This document shows, in pieces, positions 39,417-49,216 of a stretch of DNA of 64,000 nt (positions within the stretch are counted from its first letter, which is position 1; the number at the start of each line of letters is the position of its first letter). The DNA lies in contig NZ_FNDS01000010.1 of the NCBI RefSeq assembly GCF_900099785.1, forward strand, positions 62,001 through 126,000, read 5' to 3'. The notes under the pieces were generated by a model that worked only from the letters and a program-made list of their open reading frames with translations, was not told where the DNA came from and did no database searches. Made by a program: the position numbers and the translations under genes. The stretch is from Pseudomonas panipatensis. GTDB lineage: Bacteria; Pseudomonadota; Gammaproteobacteria; Pseudomonadales; Pseudomonadaceae.

Positions 39417-41522
39417 TCAGCCGTTCTGTTTCTTGATGATCGCTTCGGCGATGTTCGCCGGCGCCTCGGCGTACTTGGTGAACTCCATGGAGTAGCTGGC
39501 CCGGCCCTGGGACATGGAGCGCACATCGGTGGCGTAGCCGAACATCTCGCCCAGCGGTACCTCGGCGCGGATGACCTTGCCCGCCGGGGTGTCTTCCATG
39601 CCCTGGATCAGCCCGCGCCGGCGATTGAGGTCGCCCATCACGTCGCCCATGTAGTCCTCGGGCGTCACCACCTCGACCTTCATCACCGGCTCCAGCAGCA
39701 CCGCGCCGCCCTTCTGCGAGAGCTGCTTGGTGGCCATGGAGGCGGCGATCTTGAAGGCCATCTCGCTGGAGTCGACATCGTGATAGGAGCCGTCGAACAC
39801 CGTCGCCTTCAGCCCGATCAGTGGGTAGCCGGCGAGCACGCCGTTCTGCATCTGTTCCTCGATGCCCTTCTGGATCGCCGGAATGAACTCGCGGGGGATC
39901 ACGCCGCCGACCACCTCGTTCTGGAACTCCAGGCCATCCTTCCCCTCGTCGCCCGGCTCGAAACGGATCCAGCAATGACCGAACTGGCCACGACCGCCGG
40001 ACTGGCGCACGAACTTGCCTTCGATCTCGCATTTGCGCCGGATCGCCTCGCGGTAAGCCACCTGCGGCTTGCCGATATTCGCCTCGACGTTGAACTCGCG
40101 GCGCATGCGGTCGACGATGATGTCCAGGTGCAATTCGCCCATGCCGGAAATGATCGTCTGCCCGGTTTCCTCGTCGGTCTTCACGCGGAATGACGGGTCT
40201 TCCTGGGCCAGCTTGCTCAGCGCGATGCCCATCTTCTCCTGGTCGGCCTTGGTCTTCGGCTCCACCGCCACCGAGATCACCGGATCGGGGAAATCCATGC
40301 GTTCGAGGATGATCGGCTTGTCGATGGCGCACAGGGTGTCGCCGGTGGTCACGTCCTTCATGCCGATCAGCGCGGCGATGTCGCCGGCGCGGCACTCCTT
40401 GATCTCATCGCGCTGGTTGGCGTGCATCTGCACCATGCGGCCGACGCGCTCCTTCTTGCCCTTCACCGAATTGAGCACGGCATCGCCGGAACTCAGCACA
40501 CCGGAGTACACGCGGGTGAAGGTCAGGGTGCCGACGAAGGGGTCGGTGGCGATCTTGAAGGCCAGCGCGGCGAAGGGTTCGCTGTCGTCGGCATGGCGTT
40601 CGTCGTGGCGCTCTTCGTTGTCCGGGTGGGTGCCCTTGATCGCCGGGATTTCCGAAGGCGCCGGCAAATAGTCGACCACCGCGTCGAGCACCAGCGGCAC
40701 GCCCTTGTTCTTGAACGAGGAGCCGAGCACCGCCGGGACGATCTGGTTGGCCAGGGTGCGCTGGCGCAGCCCGGCCTTGATCTCCTCGATGCTGAGTTCT
40801 TCGCCCTCCAGGTACTTGTTCATCAGCTCGTCATTGGCCTCGGCGGCGGCCTCGATCATGTGCGCGCGCCACTCCTCGGCCAGCGCCTGCAATTCGGCGG
40901 GAATCGCCTCTTCGCGGTAGCTGGTGCCCTGATCCTCGTCGTTCCAGTAGATGGCCTTCATCTTCACCAGGTCGATCTGACCGATGAAGTTCTCCTCCGC
41001 ACCGATGGGCAACTGGATCGGCACCGGGTTGTGCCCCAGGCGCTGGCTGATCTGCTTGACCACGCGGAGGAAGTCGGCGCCCTGACGGTCCATCTTGTTC
41101 ACGTAGGCCAGGCGCGGCACATGGTACTTGTTGGCCTGGCGCCACACGGTTTCCGACTGCGGCTCGACGCCATCGGCGCCGCTGAACACCACCACCGCGC
41201 CGTCGAGCACGCGCAGCGAACGCTCGACCTCGATGGTGAAGTCGACGTGCCCGGGGGTATCGATGATGTTGAAGCGGTATTTCGGGTACTGCTTGACGGA
41301 GCCTTGCCAGAACGCCGTGGTGGCCGCCGAGGTAATGGTGATGCCGCGCTCCTGCTCCTGCACCATCCAGTCCATAGTGGCAGCCCCGTCATGCACCTCA
41401 CCCATTTTGTGATTGACGCCGGTGTAATAAAGGATGCGCTCGGTCGTGGTGGTCTTGCCGGCATCCACGTGGGCGACAATGCCGATATTTCGGTACAGCT
41501 CGATGGGGGTAGTGCGCGCCAT
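39417..41522 (-). CDS. fusA2: Elongation factor G, second copy
   Basis: A 701-residue translational GTPase with all EF-G domains. G1 is [13 protein letters not shown]3 DTPGHVDF and G4 NKMD. It is not in a str operon with rpsL, rpsG and tuf but stands alone, as the second EF-G of Pseudomonas does. Divergences such as [24 protein letters not shown] and an acidic/His insert ([19 protein letters not shown]) near residues 300-320 fit the EF-G II class. It may act in translocation or ribosome recycling. CGGAG precedes the ATG. Confidence 0.9.
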   Translation of the reverse strand: MARTTPIELYRNIGIVAHVDAGKTTTTERILYYTGVNHKMGEVHDGAATMDWMVQEQERGITITSAATTAFWQGSVKQYPKYRFNIIDTPGHVDFTIEVERSLRVLDGAVVVFSGADGVEPQSETVWRQANKYHVPRLAYVNKMDRQGADFLRVVKQISQRLGHNPVPIQLPIGAEENFIGQIDLVKMKAIYWNDEDQGTSYREEAIPAELQALAEEWRAHMIEAAAEANDELMNKYLEGEELSIEEIKAGLRQRTLANQIVPAVLGSSFKNKGVPLVLDAVVDYLPAPSEIPAIKGTHPDNEERHDERHADDSEPFAALAFKIATDPFVGTLTFTRVYSGVLSSGDAVLNSVKGKKERVGRMVQMHANQRDEIKECRAGDIAALIGMKDVTTGDTLCAIDKPIILERMDFPDPVISVAVEPKTKADQEKMGIALSKLAQEDPSFRVKTDEETGQTIISGMGELHLDIIVDRMRREFNVEANIGKPQVAYREAIRRKCEIEGKFVRQSGGRGQFGHCWIRFEPGDEGKDGLEFQNEVVGGVIPREFIPAIQKGIEEQMQNGVLAGYPLIGLKATVFDGSYHDVDSSEMAFKIAASMATKQLSQKGGAVLLEPVMKVEVVTPEDYMGDVMGDLNRRRGLIQGMEDTPAGKVIRAEVPLGEMFGYATDVRSMSQGRASYSMEFTKYAEAPANIAEAIIKKQNG

Positions 41523-42050
41523 GATGTACTCCGTTTCAACGGGTGACTGCTGGGCCCGGCCGCACAGCCTCGACGAACCAGGAACAGAGGCCAGCGCAGC
41601 CAGGAAAATTCAATCGGACAGGCACAAGGTAGCGCGTCCTCGTGGCAATTCCAGTACCGCGCCACGCCAAGCGCTGGCCATCAGCGACAGCGGCCAGGGG
41701 AACCAGGCGCCCGCCTCACGCACAATCGAAAGTAATCGTTCTATTTCAATAACTTATGACATCATTGTCATACACAACATTAACAGTTCCTTGCCGAACG
41801 GCACGCCGCGCGCTGGCTGGCAGGCTGGCTGCTCCGCGGCATCCAGTATGAAGCAGGCTAGCGGTGCCGCGCATCGGCGAAGCGATGCAGTTAAAGTAAA
41901 ATATCAAGACAATAAATATGTTTAATATCAAAGACTTAAAAACACTACACAGAAACGACATTAGATAATGGACATCCGCCGCACGGCGGCGCTGGCCTTG
42001 CGACACGGGGCGCGTCATGCTGCATGCTTCAACTGACAGGAGATTCACAC
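41523..42050. other. Intergenic region, 528 bp, strongly AT-rich in places
   Basis: Divergent region between fusA2 and the DsbA-like gene. Two AT-rich blocks (41725-41790 and 41885-41970) stand out against a GC-rich background. A perfect inverted repeat TATGACA-TCAT-TGTCATA lies at 41755-41772. No convincing open frame is present. It may be regulatory or the scar of an inserted and lost element. Confidence 0.5.
41755..41772. promoter_or_regulatory. Candidate operator palindrome
   Basis: TATGACA and TGTCATA form a perfect 7-bp-arm inverted repeat with a four-base spacer inside an AT-rich patch. It lies 233 bp upstream of the EF-G gene start and 279 bp upstream of the DsbA-like start. Its regulator is unknown. 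Confidence 0.35.
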
Positions 42051-42698
42051 ATGAGCCGGACCGTGACTCTGGACTTCGTTTCCGACGTGGTCTGCCCCTG
42101 GTGCGCGATCGGCCTCAACGGCTTGCTGCAAGCCATACGCCGGGTCGACGGCGAGCTGGACGTTGAACTGCACATCAAGCCCTTCGAGTTGAACGCCGAC
42201 ATGCCCGCCGAAGGCGAAGACCTGGTGCAGCACCTGCAGCGCAAGTACGGCAGCAGCGCCGAGGACATCGCCAGCAACCAGCAGCGCATCCGCGATATCG
42301 GCGCCGAGGTCGGCTTCCACTTCGACCTGCACAAGCGTGATCGCATCTACAACACCTTCGACGCCCACCGCCTGTTGCACTGGGCCGCCGAACAGGGTCG
42401 CGACCTGGCGCTCAAGCAAGCCCTGCTGCGCGCCTACTTCGGCGAGGGACGCAACCCCAGCGACCCCGAGGTGCTACTGGAGCTGACCACCAGTGTCGGT
42501 CTCGACCCGGTACGCACGCGGGAGATTCTCGACAGCGACGCCTACGCCAGCGAGGTGATCGAGGAGGAGGAGTTCTACACCAGCCATGGCATCCACGCGG
42601 TGCCGGCGGTGATCATCGATGGCCGGCAACTGATTTCCGGCGCGCAATCCACCGATTACTACGAACAGGCATTGCGCCAGATCGCCAGGGCGGAGTGA
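42051..42698 (+). CDS. DsbA-family oxidoreductase, FrnE-like
   Basis: A 215-residue thioredoxin-fold protein with an active site CPWC (residues 15-18 in VSDVVCPWCAIG) and an inserted helical domain. No signal peptide, so it is cytosolic, as FrnE proteins are. The C-terminal HGIHAVPAVIIDGRQLISGAQS carries the cis-Pro loop. It probably works as a disulfide isomerase or glutathione-linked oxidoreductase under oxidative stress. An AGGAGAT ribosome site precedes the ATG at 42051. Confidence 0.92.
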   Translation: MSRTVTLDFVSDVVCPWCAIGLNGLLQAIRRVDGELDVELHIKPFELNADMPAEGEDLVQHLQRKYGSSAEDIASNQQRIRDIGAEVGFHFDLHKRDRIYNTFDAHRLLHWAAEQGRDLALKQALLRAYFGEGRNPSDPEVLLELTTSVGLDPVRTREILDSDAYASEVIEEEEFYTSHGIHAVPAVIIDGRQLISGAQSTDYYEQALRQIARAE

Positions 42699-42812
42699 AC
42701 GGCAAGAACGCCAGTGCGCTTCCGCCACGGACCGGCGCCTGGCGGCGCGCGCTCAGCAGAGAGGCGCGGAGAAAATCTGCCGACACCGGCATGCACGGGC
42801 ATGCCGGCGCCA

Positions 42813-42839
42813 GCGGTGCGGGTTGCATGCCCGCACCGC
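42813..42839. terminator. GC-rich hairpin between convergent genes
   Basis: GCGGTGCGGG / CCCGCACCGC forms a perfect 10-bp stem with a seven-base loop between the DsbA-like and RraB-like genes. No T-run follows. Its core GCGGGTTGCATGCCCGC recurs with one change at 43371-43387. Confidence 0.5.
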
Positions 42840-42845
42840 CGGGAC

Positions 42846-43181
42846 TCAGAGCGCCGACCAGCCGTCGGTCTTGCCGCCCAGGGCTTCGGAGTGCTCGGAC
42901 AGCAGGGCTTCGTAGCCGCTGATGTTCTCGTGGCTCGGCTCCATCACCGGGTAAGCCAGCACCTGCCAGGGCAGATTCTCGTCACCGTCGTATTCCGAGT
43001 AAGCCACCTTCTGCCCGTTCTGCAGCAGCATGATGGCGAAATCCAGGGCCGCCTGCTCGTCCGGGAAGATCACGGCGAACTCCACTTCACGCTCGAACGA
43101 AAGATCCTCGCCGTCTTCCTGCAGGGCCCACAGGGCGTCGCCGATCTCGTCGTCCGGGAAAAGTTGCTTGTCGCGGTTCAT
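42846..43181 (-). CDS. RraB-family protein
   Basis: A 111-residue acidic cytosolic protein. LFPDDEIGDALWALQEDGEDLSFEREVEFAVIFPDEQAALDF matches the RraB/DUF695-like fold that inhibits RNase E in E. coli. The Pseudomonas member may share that role, but this is unproven. The ATG at 43181 has GGAG nine bases upstream, while codons upstream in the same frame are not conserved. Confidence 0.8.
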   Translation of the reverse strand: MNRDKQLFPDDEIGDALWALQEDGEDLSFEREVEFAVIFPDEQAALDFAIMLLQNGQKVAYSEYDGDENLPWQVLAYPVMEPSHENISGYEALLSEHSEALGGKTDGWSAL

Positions 43182-43370
43182 GTCACTGCTCCAGTCATAG
43201 GGAAATGGCACCCATGACGGGCGCCTGGATACAAGGATACCTGTCCTGTCCGGCCGGCGCGGAAAATATCTCCCTGGCAAACGCCAGCCGACCGCCCATC
43301 GCCGGCCCTGATCTTCACCATCACGCGGATTCACTTCCCGCCGCGCCGGCCGGCGCCCAGCATGACACCC

Positions 43371-43387
43371 GCGGGCTGCATGCCCGC
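43371..43387. repeat. Second copy of a 17-base hairpin motif
   Basis: GCGGGCTGCATGCCCGC differs by one base from GCGGGTTGCATGCCCGC at 42818-42834. It forms a short hairpin 18 bp upstream of the small gene at 43406. It may be a minor repetitive element or coincidence between two GC-rich hairpins. Confidence 0.35.
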
Positions 43388-43405
43388 GCCAGCGAGGGCG
43401 TTGCC

Positions 43406-43606
43406 ATGACCCACTCCGATGCCCGGTACCAGACGGCCTACCGCATCACCTACATCACCCTGGACGACGTGCAACTGCACTTCGAGACCGAGATCGCCAT
43501 CGCCGATGGCGACGGCGGCCTGACGCTGCAACAGAGCGCCACGCCGCCTGCCGAACGTCGCGCCCTGCGCGAGTTGATCCAGGCACAGGGGCAGGCGCCC
43601 TTCTGA
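43406..43606 (+). CDS. Small hypothetical protein
   Basis: A 66-residue soluble protein beginning MTHSDARYQTAYRITYITLDD, with alternating beta-type segments and a C-terminal helix (PAERRALRELIQAQGQAP). GAGGG lies seven bases before the ATG at 43406. Its base composition fits coding sequence, and no overlap with another gene exists. I do not recognise a family. Confidence 0.6.
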   Translation: MTHSDARYQTAYRITYITLDDVQLHFETEIAIADGDGGLTLQQSATPPAERRALRELIQAQGQAPF

Positions 43607-43622
43607 GGCGCCTGCCGCCACC

Positions 43623-45875
43623 TCATGCCGGTAGCTGGGTGCCGATCGGCAAGGTGCGGATACGCTTGCCGCTGGCGCCGAACAGGGCATTGGCCAAGGC
43701 CGGCGCCACCGGCGGCACGCCGGGCTCGCCCACGCCGCTCGGGGCGGCGCTGGACGCCGCGATGTGCACCTCCACCGCCGGCATCTCGTTGATCCGCAGC
43801 ACCTGGAAGTCATGGAAGTTGGACTGCTCGACCACTCCCTCCTTGAGGGTGATGGCGCCGTGCAGCGCCGCCGACAGGCCAAAGCCGATGCCGCCCTCCA
43901 TCTGCGCGCGAATCACGTCCGGGTTGATGGCCAGGCCACAGTCCACCGCACAGACCACCCGGTCGATCCTGAAGCTCTTGTCGGCCTTGACCGTCACCTC
44001 CACCACCTGGGCGACGAAGCTGCCGAAGGACTCGTGCACGGCAATCCCGCGGCCGCGCGTCTCGCCCTCGGCAGCGGCCGCCAGCGGCTGCTTCCAGCCA
44101 GACTTGTCGGCCACCAGATCGAGCACCGCGAGATGCCGCGGATGCTGTGCCAGCAGCGCCCGGCGGAATTCGTAGGGGTCCTTGCCGGCCGCCACGGCGG
44201 CTTCGTCGATCAAGGTTTCGGTGGAATAGGCGGTGTGCGTGTGCCCCACCGACCGCCACCACTGGGTCGGCACGCCGATCCCCTCGGCCAGGTGCTGCTC
44301 CACCCGCAGGTTGGGCACCGCGTAGGGCAGGTCCGCCGCGCCTTCGACCGCCACCGCATCGACGCCGTCCTTGACCATCACCTTCTCGAAGGGCGTGCCG
44401 ACGATGAAGGATTGACCGACCAGGCGCTGGTGCCAGCCGACCAGGTTGCCGGAAGCGTCCAGCGCCAGGCTGGCGCGGTGCAGGAATGCCGGCCGGTAGT
44501 AGCCGCCACGGGTGTCGTCCTCGCGGGTCCAGACCATTTTCAGCGGGCCTTCGACGCCCTGCTCGCGAGCGGCCTTGGCGATCGAGACCGCTTCCAGCAC
44601 GTAGTCCGAGTGCGGATTGGCGCGTCGCCCGAAGCTGCCACCGGCATACAACTGGGTGATCGCGACTTTTTCCATGGGAATGCCCAGCAGTTGCCCGACC
44701 GCCATCTGGTCGCCGGTCTGCCACTGCTCGCCGTTCCAGATTTCGCAGGCGCCGTCGGACAGCCTGACCACGCAATTCAGCGGCTCCATGGAGGCATGCG
44801 CCAGGTATGGGAACTGGTACTCGGCCTCGATCAGCTTGGCCGGCTTGTCCAGCGCCTTGTCGATATCGCCTTCCTGGCGGGCGACCACGCCCGGCTTGCC
44901 GGCGAGGTCGCGGTATTGCGCGAAGATTTCCGCGCTGCCGAGGCGGAACGCCTTGCTCTCGTCCCACTCGATCTGCAGCGCATCGCGGCCCTGGCGTGCC
45001 GCCCAGGTGTTCTTCGCCAGCACCGCGACACCGGCGAAACGCCGCTCGCTGCCGGGGTACTCGACCACCGCCACGACACCCGGCAGCGCCTTGGCCTTGC
45101 TCGCATCGACCTTTTTCGGCACCCCGCCGAAGCGCGGCGGATGCGCGACCACCGCCACCAGCATGCCGGGCAGGTGGATGTCCTGGGTGAAGATCGCCGA
45201 GCCATCGGTCTTGTCCTGGCTGTCCTTGCGCGGCAGCTTGACCTGGCCGATCAGGTTGAAGTCCTTCGGTTCCTTGAGCTTCACGTCGGCCGGCACGGGC
45301 TGCTTCGCCGCCGCCTCGGCCAACTGAGCGAAACCGGCCTTGCGCCCGGAGGCGGCGTGCTGCACCACGCCCTGGCGGACCTCGATCTGCTCGGCCGGCA
45401 CCTTCCATTGCTGCGCCGCCGCGGCGACCAGCATGGCGCGGGCCGTGGCGCCAGCCTTGCGCATCTGTTCGTAGGAGTTGGCCATGGCGGTACTGCCGCC
45501 CGTGCCCTGCAACGTGCCAAAGGCCAGGTTGGCATAACGCTTGGCATCGGCCGGCGCGCCCTCGACGCGGACATGGTTCCAGTCGGCATCCAGTTCTTCG
45601 GCCACCAGGGTGGCCAAACCGGTGTAGCTGCCCTGCCCCATTTCCACGTGCTTGGCGATCACGGTCACGCTGCCATCGGTGGCGATACGCACGAAGGCAT
45701 TGGGCTCGAAGGCTGCGCTGGCGGCCTCCGCCTGAGCGAAACGGCCCAACAGGGGGGCGAAATACACGCCCAGGGCAAGGCCTCCGGCGCCGCGCAGGAA
45801 ATGCCGGCGACTGACGTTGAAGATGCCCTTGTCGGCCGGTTCCAGGTCGGCCATCGCTGGTTGCTGGTCTGCCAT
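43623..45875 (-). CDS. Molybdopterin-binding aldehyde/xanthine-dehydrogenase family subunit, IorB-like
   Basis: A 750-residue molybdenum hydroxylase large subunit. A twin-arginine signal with hydrophobic stretch (SRRHFLRGAGGLALGVYFAPL) marks export. Two Ald_Xan_dh_C2 domains follow, with family motifs VEMGQGSYTGLATLVAEELD, AYSTETLIDEAAVAAGKDPYEFR and CAVDCGLAINPD. Length and layout match the isoquinoline 1-oxidoreductase beta subunit. The substrate is unknown but is probably an aldehyde or N-heterocycle. The ATG at 45875 follows GAGGAG. The iron-sulfur subunit lies 11 bp upstream. No XdhC-type maturation gene is adjacent. Confidence 0.92.
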   Translation of the reverse strand: MADQQPAMADLEPADKGIFNVSRRHFLRGAGGLALGVYFAPLLGRFAQAEAASAAFEPNAFVRIATDGSVTVIAKHVEMGQGSYTGLATLVAEELDADWNHVRVEGAPADAKRYANLAFGTLQGTGGSTAMANSYEQMRKAGATARAMLVAAAAQQWKVPAEQIEVRQGVVQHAASGRKAGFAQLAEAAAKQPVPADVKLKEPKDFNLIGQVKLPRKDSQDKTDGSAIFTQDIHLPGMLVAVVAHPPRFGGVPKKVDASKAKALPGVVAVVEYPGSERRFAGVAVLAKNTWAARQGRDALQIEWDESKAFRLGSAEIFAQYRDLAGKPGVVARQEGDIDKALDKPAKLIEAEYQFPYLAHASMEPLNCVVRLSDGACEIWNGEQWQTGDQMAVGQLLGIPMEKVAITQLYAGGSFGRRANPHSDYVLEAVSIAKAAREQGVEGPLKMVWTREDDTRGGYYRPAFLHRASLALDASGNLVGWHQRLVGQSFIVGTPFEKVMVKDGVDAVAVEGAADLPYAVPNLRVEQHLAEGIGVPTQWWRSVGHTHTAYSTETLIDEAAVAAGKDPYEFRRALLAQHPRHLAVLDLVADKSGWKQPLAAAAEGETRGRGIAVHESFGSFVAQVVEVTVKADKSFRIDRVVCAVDCGLAINPDVIRAQMEGGIGFGLSAALHGAITLKEGVVEQSNFHDFQVLRINEMPAVEVHIAASSAAPSGVGEPGVPPVAPALANALFGASGKRIRTLPIGTQLPA

Positions 45876-45886
45876 GACGTCGCTCC

Positions 45887-46345
45887 TCAAGCCAGGCTCT
45901 GCGCGGCTTCGTGGATGGCCGCGCGAATCCGCACATAGGTGGCGCAGCGGCATACATTGCCACCCATGGCCGCGTCTATGTCAGCGTCGCTGGGGTTCTT
46001 GTTGCCGGCCAGCAAGGCGCTGGCGGACATGATCTGGCCGGACTGGCAGTAGCCGCACTGCACCACATCCAGCTTGCGCCAGGCCTCCTGCACGGCCTTG
46101 CCGGCGGGCTGCTCGGCGACCGCCTCGATGGTGGTCACCTGCTTGCCGGCGACCGCCGCCAGCGGCGTCACGCAGGCGCGCGTGGGCTGACCGTCGACAT
46201 GCACGGTGCAGGCGCCGCACAGGGCCATGCCGCAGCCGTATTTGGTGCCGGTGAGCTGGGCGACATCACGCAAGGCCCAGAGCAGGGGCATCTCTCCGGG
46301 CGCATCGAATTCGTGGTCCTTGCCATTGAGTTTCAGCTTGATCAT
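45887..46345 (-). CDS. [2Fe-2S] subunit of molybdenum hydroxylase, IorA-like
   Basis: A 152-residue electron-transfer subunit with two [2Fe-2S] clusters. The plant-type cluster is [21 protein letters not shown], and the helical cluster is [11 protein letters not shown] plus GNVCRC. It passes electrons from the Mo centre of the next gene product to an unidentified acceptor. It is co-transcribed with the large subunit, its likely partner. It lacks a signal peptide and could be co-exported with the Tat-bearing large subunit. Confidence 0.93.
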   Translation of the reverse strand: MIKLKLNGKDHEFDAPGEMPLLWALRDVAQLTGTKYGCGMALCGACTVHVDGQPTRACVTPLAAVAGKQVTTIEAVAEQPAGKAVQEAWRKLDVVQCGYCQSGQIMSASALLAGNKNPSDADIDAAMGGNVCRCATYVRIRAAIHEAAQSLA

Positions 46346-46591
46346 CGGGAGGTTCACCTCTTCCGCGGGTGATGGGTATGGCCGGGGCCCAGGCCGCTCC
46401 GCCATGCTTGGATTGAGCCTAGGCGCATCCCCAGGCGAGTGCTGCGACGATACGGGAAATTGGCGCCGAGTGGCTTGCCCAGTCCTGCACAGACTTGCCT
46501 GTCTCTGCCGCCGCTCGGCCAGTATAGAAAGCCCGGCCGCGGCGCCCTGGCGGCGGCGGGCTTTTCAGAAAGTGTCTCAAGGCGCGCGGAC

Positions 46592-46621
46592 AAAAAAAGA
46601 GCCACTGCGAAGCGTGGCTCT
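46592..46621 (-). terminator. Rho-independent terminator of the MDR dehydrogenase gene
   Basis: Read on the minus strand, AGAGCCAC / GTGGCTCT form an 8-bp stem with an eight-base loop, followed by seven T. It starts 18 bp after the stop of the gene at 46640. Confidence 0.88.
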
Positions 46622-46639
46622 GTGGCGTGGGCGGGGCGG

Positions 46640-47659
46640 TCAATCGGCGACTTTCATCACCACCCGGCCGCCGCCCGGACAGCCTTCCATGTAGCGGTTG
46701 GCCGCGACGAAGTCGGTGAAGTCGAAGACCTTGTCGATATTCGGTTTGAGCAGATGGTCAGCGGTCATCTGGTTGATCGCCTGCAGCGCGCGCTGTACCG
46801 CCTCGTCGTTGCGGGCCAGGCCGATTTCCGGCTGGCCGGTGAAGTCCAGCACGCAATGGCGGTAGAACTGCAGGTGCTTCTTGAACGCCGCGCAAGCCGG
46901 GAAGGCCGCGTCGTTGCCGCCATTGACGCCGTAGATGATCAACTTGCCGCGCGGCGCGGCGACATCGCCGAGCAGTTTCATCTGCGGACCGGCGCACTGG
47001 TCGAGCACCACTTCCACGCCCTTGCCCTGGGTGAAGCGTTCGACTTCCAGCACCAAGTCCTGCTCTTCGGTGTAGATGATCTTGTCGGCCCCCAGTTCAC
47101 GCAGGAACTCACGGGTTTCCTCGTGGCTGGTGGTGGCGATCACCCGAACGCCGAGCGCCTTGGCCAGTTGCACCGACTGCGGCGCCAGGCAGTGCCCGGC
47201 TTCGGTGATCAGCACGGTCTGGCCGGGCTGCACCTTGGCCAGCTCGACCAGGGCGAAGTAGGCATACAGCAGGCCGGAGTAATGCACGGCGGCTTCCAGC
47301 GGCTGCAGCACATCCGGGTAGCGCGTCAGCGAGGTGCGCGGCATCAGCACCACGTCGCCCCAGGCCGGATAGAGATTCGGCGAATCGGCCGGGAAGCTGG
47401 CCACGGCCATGCCGGGCGCCAGATCGGTGACACGCTCGCCCACGGCCTCGACCACGCCCGCCAGTTCGTAACCGATGCCCGCCGGCAGCCTGGGCTGATC
47501 GGGAGCGAGGTTCTGCCGCCAGAGCACGTCGCGCCAGAGCACGCCCAACGCCTGGGTGCGGATCAGCACTTCGTCGGGACCGGGCTTCGGAGTCGGTACT
47601 TCTTCGAGCTTGAGTACCGAGGCATCACCGAACTGGTGGAAACGGATCATGCGGGACAT
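46640..47659 (-). CDS. Zinc-type/quinone oxidoreductase-like MDR dehydrogenase
   Basis: A 339-residue medium-chain dehydrogenase. The N-terminal GroES-like half opens MIRFHQFGDASVLKLEEVPTPKPGPDEVLIR, and the Rossmann half follows (GQTVLITEAGHCLAPQSVQLAKALG). Catalytic zinc ligands are not evident, so it resembles quinone oxidoreductases (zeta-crystallin type) that use NADPH. The nucleotide motif is altered (TEAGHCLA where GxxGxxG is usual). The ATG at 47659 has GAGGT upstream. A divergent LysR gene is likely its regulator. Confidence 0.85.
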   Translation of the reverse strand: MSRMIRFHQFGDASVLKLEEVPTPKPGPDEVLIRTQALGVLWRDVLWRQNLAPDQPRLPAGIGYELAGVVEAVGERVTDLAPGMAVASFPADSPNLYPAWGDVVLMPRTSLTRYPDVLQPLEAAVHYSGLLYAYFALVELAKVQPGQTVLITEAGHCLAPQSVQLAKALGVRVIATTSHEETREFLRELGADKIIYTEEQDLVLEVERFTQGKGVEVVLDQCAGPQMKLLGDVAAPRGKLIIYGVNGGNDAAFPACAAFKKHLQFYRHCVLDFTGQPEIGLARNDEAVQRALQAINQMTADHLLKPNIDKVFDFTDFVAANRYMEGCPGGGRVVMKVAD

Positions 47660-47868
47660 CACATACCTCGCCTTGTGATTCTTTATAGCCCCGGACTCTA
47701 TCCGGGCTTTCTTATGCTTGCTAGCCACGACCATTGATAGTCGACATAAATGCCGATGATTCCGCGTCCCTACGGATTCGTGGGCCCGAGCGCCTGCACA
47801 TGCGCCGGTTCGAGGCACGCAGAATAACGGCTGGCGAGCGCCTTGCTAAGTGAAAATGCGGAAAATGA

Positions 47869-47894
47869 TCAAGGACTTATCCTTCAGACCTTGA
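47869..47894. promoter_or_regulatory. Candidate LysR operator
   Basis: TCAAGG (47869-47874) and CCTTGA (47889-47894) form an interrupted dyad about 50 bp upstream of the LysR gene in the 283-bp divergent region. The location suits autoregulation and control of the MDR gene. The arms are short, so confidence is low. Confidence 0.3.
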
Positions 47895-47942
47895 CGTCAG
47901 ACGCCGCGCGCTTCACTTTTCCCCCATCGCCAGGGAGCCCCC

Positions 47943-48860
47943 ATGAACCGCAACGACCTCCGCAAGGTTGACCTGAACCTGTTGATCGTCTTCGAGACGC
48001 TGATGCACGAACGCAGCGTCACCCGCGCCGCGGAGAAACTGTTCCTTGGCCAACCGGCGATCAGCGCGGCCCTGGCGCGCTTGCGCAACCTCTTCGACGA
48101 CCCGCTGTTCGTCCGCACCGGGCGCAGCATGGAGCCCACCGCGCGGGCCCAGGAGATCTTCGGCCACCTGTCGCCGGCGCTGGACTCGATCTCCACCGCC
48201 CTCAGCCGCGCCGCCGATTTCGATCCGGCGACCAGCAAGGCGGTGTTCCGCATCGGCCTCTCCGACGACGTCGAGTTCGGCCTGCTGCCGCCACTGCTGC
48301 GCCGCCTGCGCTCGGAAGCGCCGGGCATCGTCCTGGTGGTACGCCGCGCCAACTACCTGCTGATGCCCAACCTGCTGGCCTCCGGGGAGATTTCCGTGGG
48401 CGTCAGCTACACCGACGAGCTGCCGGCCAACGCCAAGCGCAAGACCCTGCGCCGGAGCATCTGGAAGGTTCTGCGCGCCGACTCCATCCCCGGCGCCCTG
48501 ACCCTGGACGACTACTGCGAGCGCCCGCACGCGCTGGTCTCCTACTCCGGCGACCTCGACGGCTTCGTCGATGGGCAGCTCGCCTCCATGGACCGCAAGC
48601 GCCATGTGGTGCTCGCCGTGCCGCAGTTCAACGGCCTGGCGGCACTGCTCGCCGGCACCGACATCATCGCCACCGTCCCGGAATACGTGGCCCTGGCCTT
48701 GACCGCGGCGGGCGGCCTGCGCGCCGATGACCCGCCCTTCCCGACCCATCCGGCCGAGCTGTCCATGGTCTGGCGCGGTGCTCAGGACAATGATCCGGCC
48801 GAGCGCTGGCTGCGCTCGCGCATCAGCATGTTCGTCGGCGACCCGGACAGCCTGGTCTGA
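47943..48860 (+). CDS. LysR-family transcriptional regulator
   Basis: A 305-residue regulator with a winged HTH (VDLNLLIVFETLMHERSVTRAAEKLFLGQPAISAALARLRNLFDDPLFVRTGRSMEPT) of the NodD/LeuO-like subgroup, then an effector-binding domain (about 95-300). AGGGAG lies seven bases before the ATG. It is divergent from the MDR dehydrogenase gene, its probable target. The effector is unknown. Confidence 0.92.
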   Translation: MNRNDLRKVDLNLLIVFETLMHERSVTRAAEKLFLGQPAISAALARLRNLFDDPLFVRTGRSMEPTARAQEIFGHLSPALDSISTALSRAADFDPATSKAVFRIGLSDDVEFGLLPPLLRRLRSEAPGIVLVVRRANYLLMPNLLASGEISVGVSYTDELPANAKRKTLRRSIWKVLRADSIPGALTLDDYCERPHALVSYSGDLDGFVDGQLASMDRKRHVVLAVPQFNGLAALLAGTDIIATVPEYVALALTAAGGLRADDPPFPTHPAELSMVWRGAQDNDPAERWLRSRISMFVGDPDSLV

Positions 48861-49216
48861 GCCCTCCCTGCCCGTCCGCCGCCCGGTGGGCCGCGCCTGG
48901 AACAGCAACGGATCGCCCCGGACCAGGCCCGCGGGCGGATTAGATTGCCCATTCTAGGTTCTCGGCGAACACTGGCTGCGCTCGCTGAGGCCGCGTTGAT
49001 CGCGTTCGCGGACTGCGTATTGGGCGCTCGTCAGGGGCGCTCGCTCGATCGTTTGCACCTTGCCTGAGCGCCGTGCTCGGCGACGTTACCTACAGAACCA
49101 GGGCTCCTCGGGAGCTGCTTCGCAGCGAAGTTCTCCAGACCACAACAAGCCAGGAGCGCCGCACAGCCACACCTGCCTGTTCAGCCGGTCGGGAACCGAT
49201 CCCGACGGGAGGTTCC
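48861..49216. other. Intergenic region, 356 bp
   Basis: I see no convincing gene, promoter or repeat up to the short hairpin at 49188-49206, which lies directly before the small zinc-binding protein gene. Open frames across this stretch have no ribosome site. Confidence 0.4.
49188..49212 (+). promoter_or_regulatory. Hairpin abutting a ribosome-binding site
   Basis: GTCGGGA / TCCCGAC (49188-49194 and 49200-49206) form a perfect 7-bp stem with a five-base loop. The Shine-Dalgarno GGGAGG (49207-49212) starts at the next base. Such a stem could modulate access of the ribosome to the following gene. Confidence 0.4.

Noticed and set aside
42818..43387. REP-type repetitive element family
   Set aside because: Only two copies of a 17-base hairpin are seen and they do not match the Pseudomonas REP sequences I recall. 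Listed as a weak repeat only.
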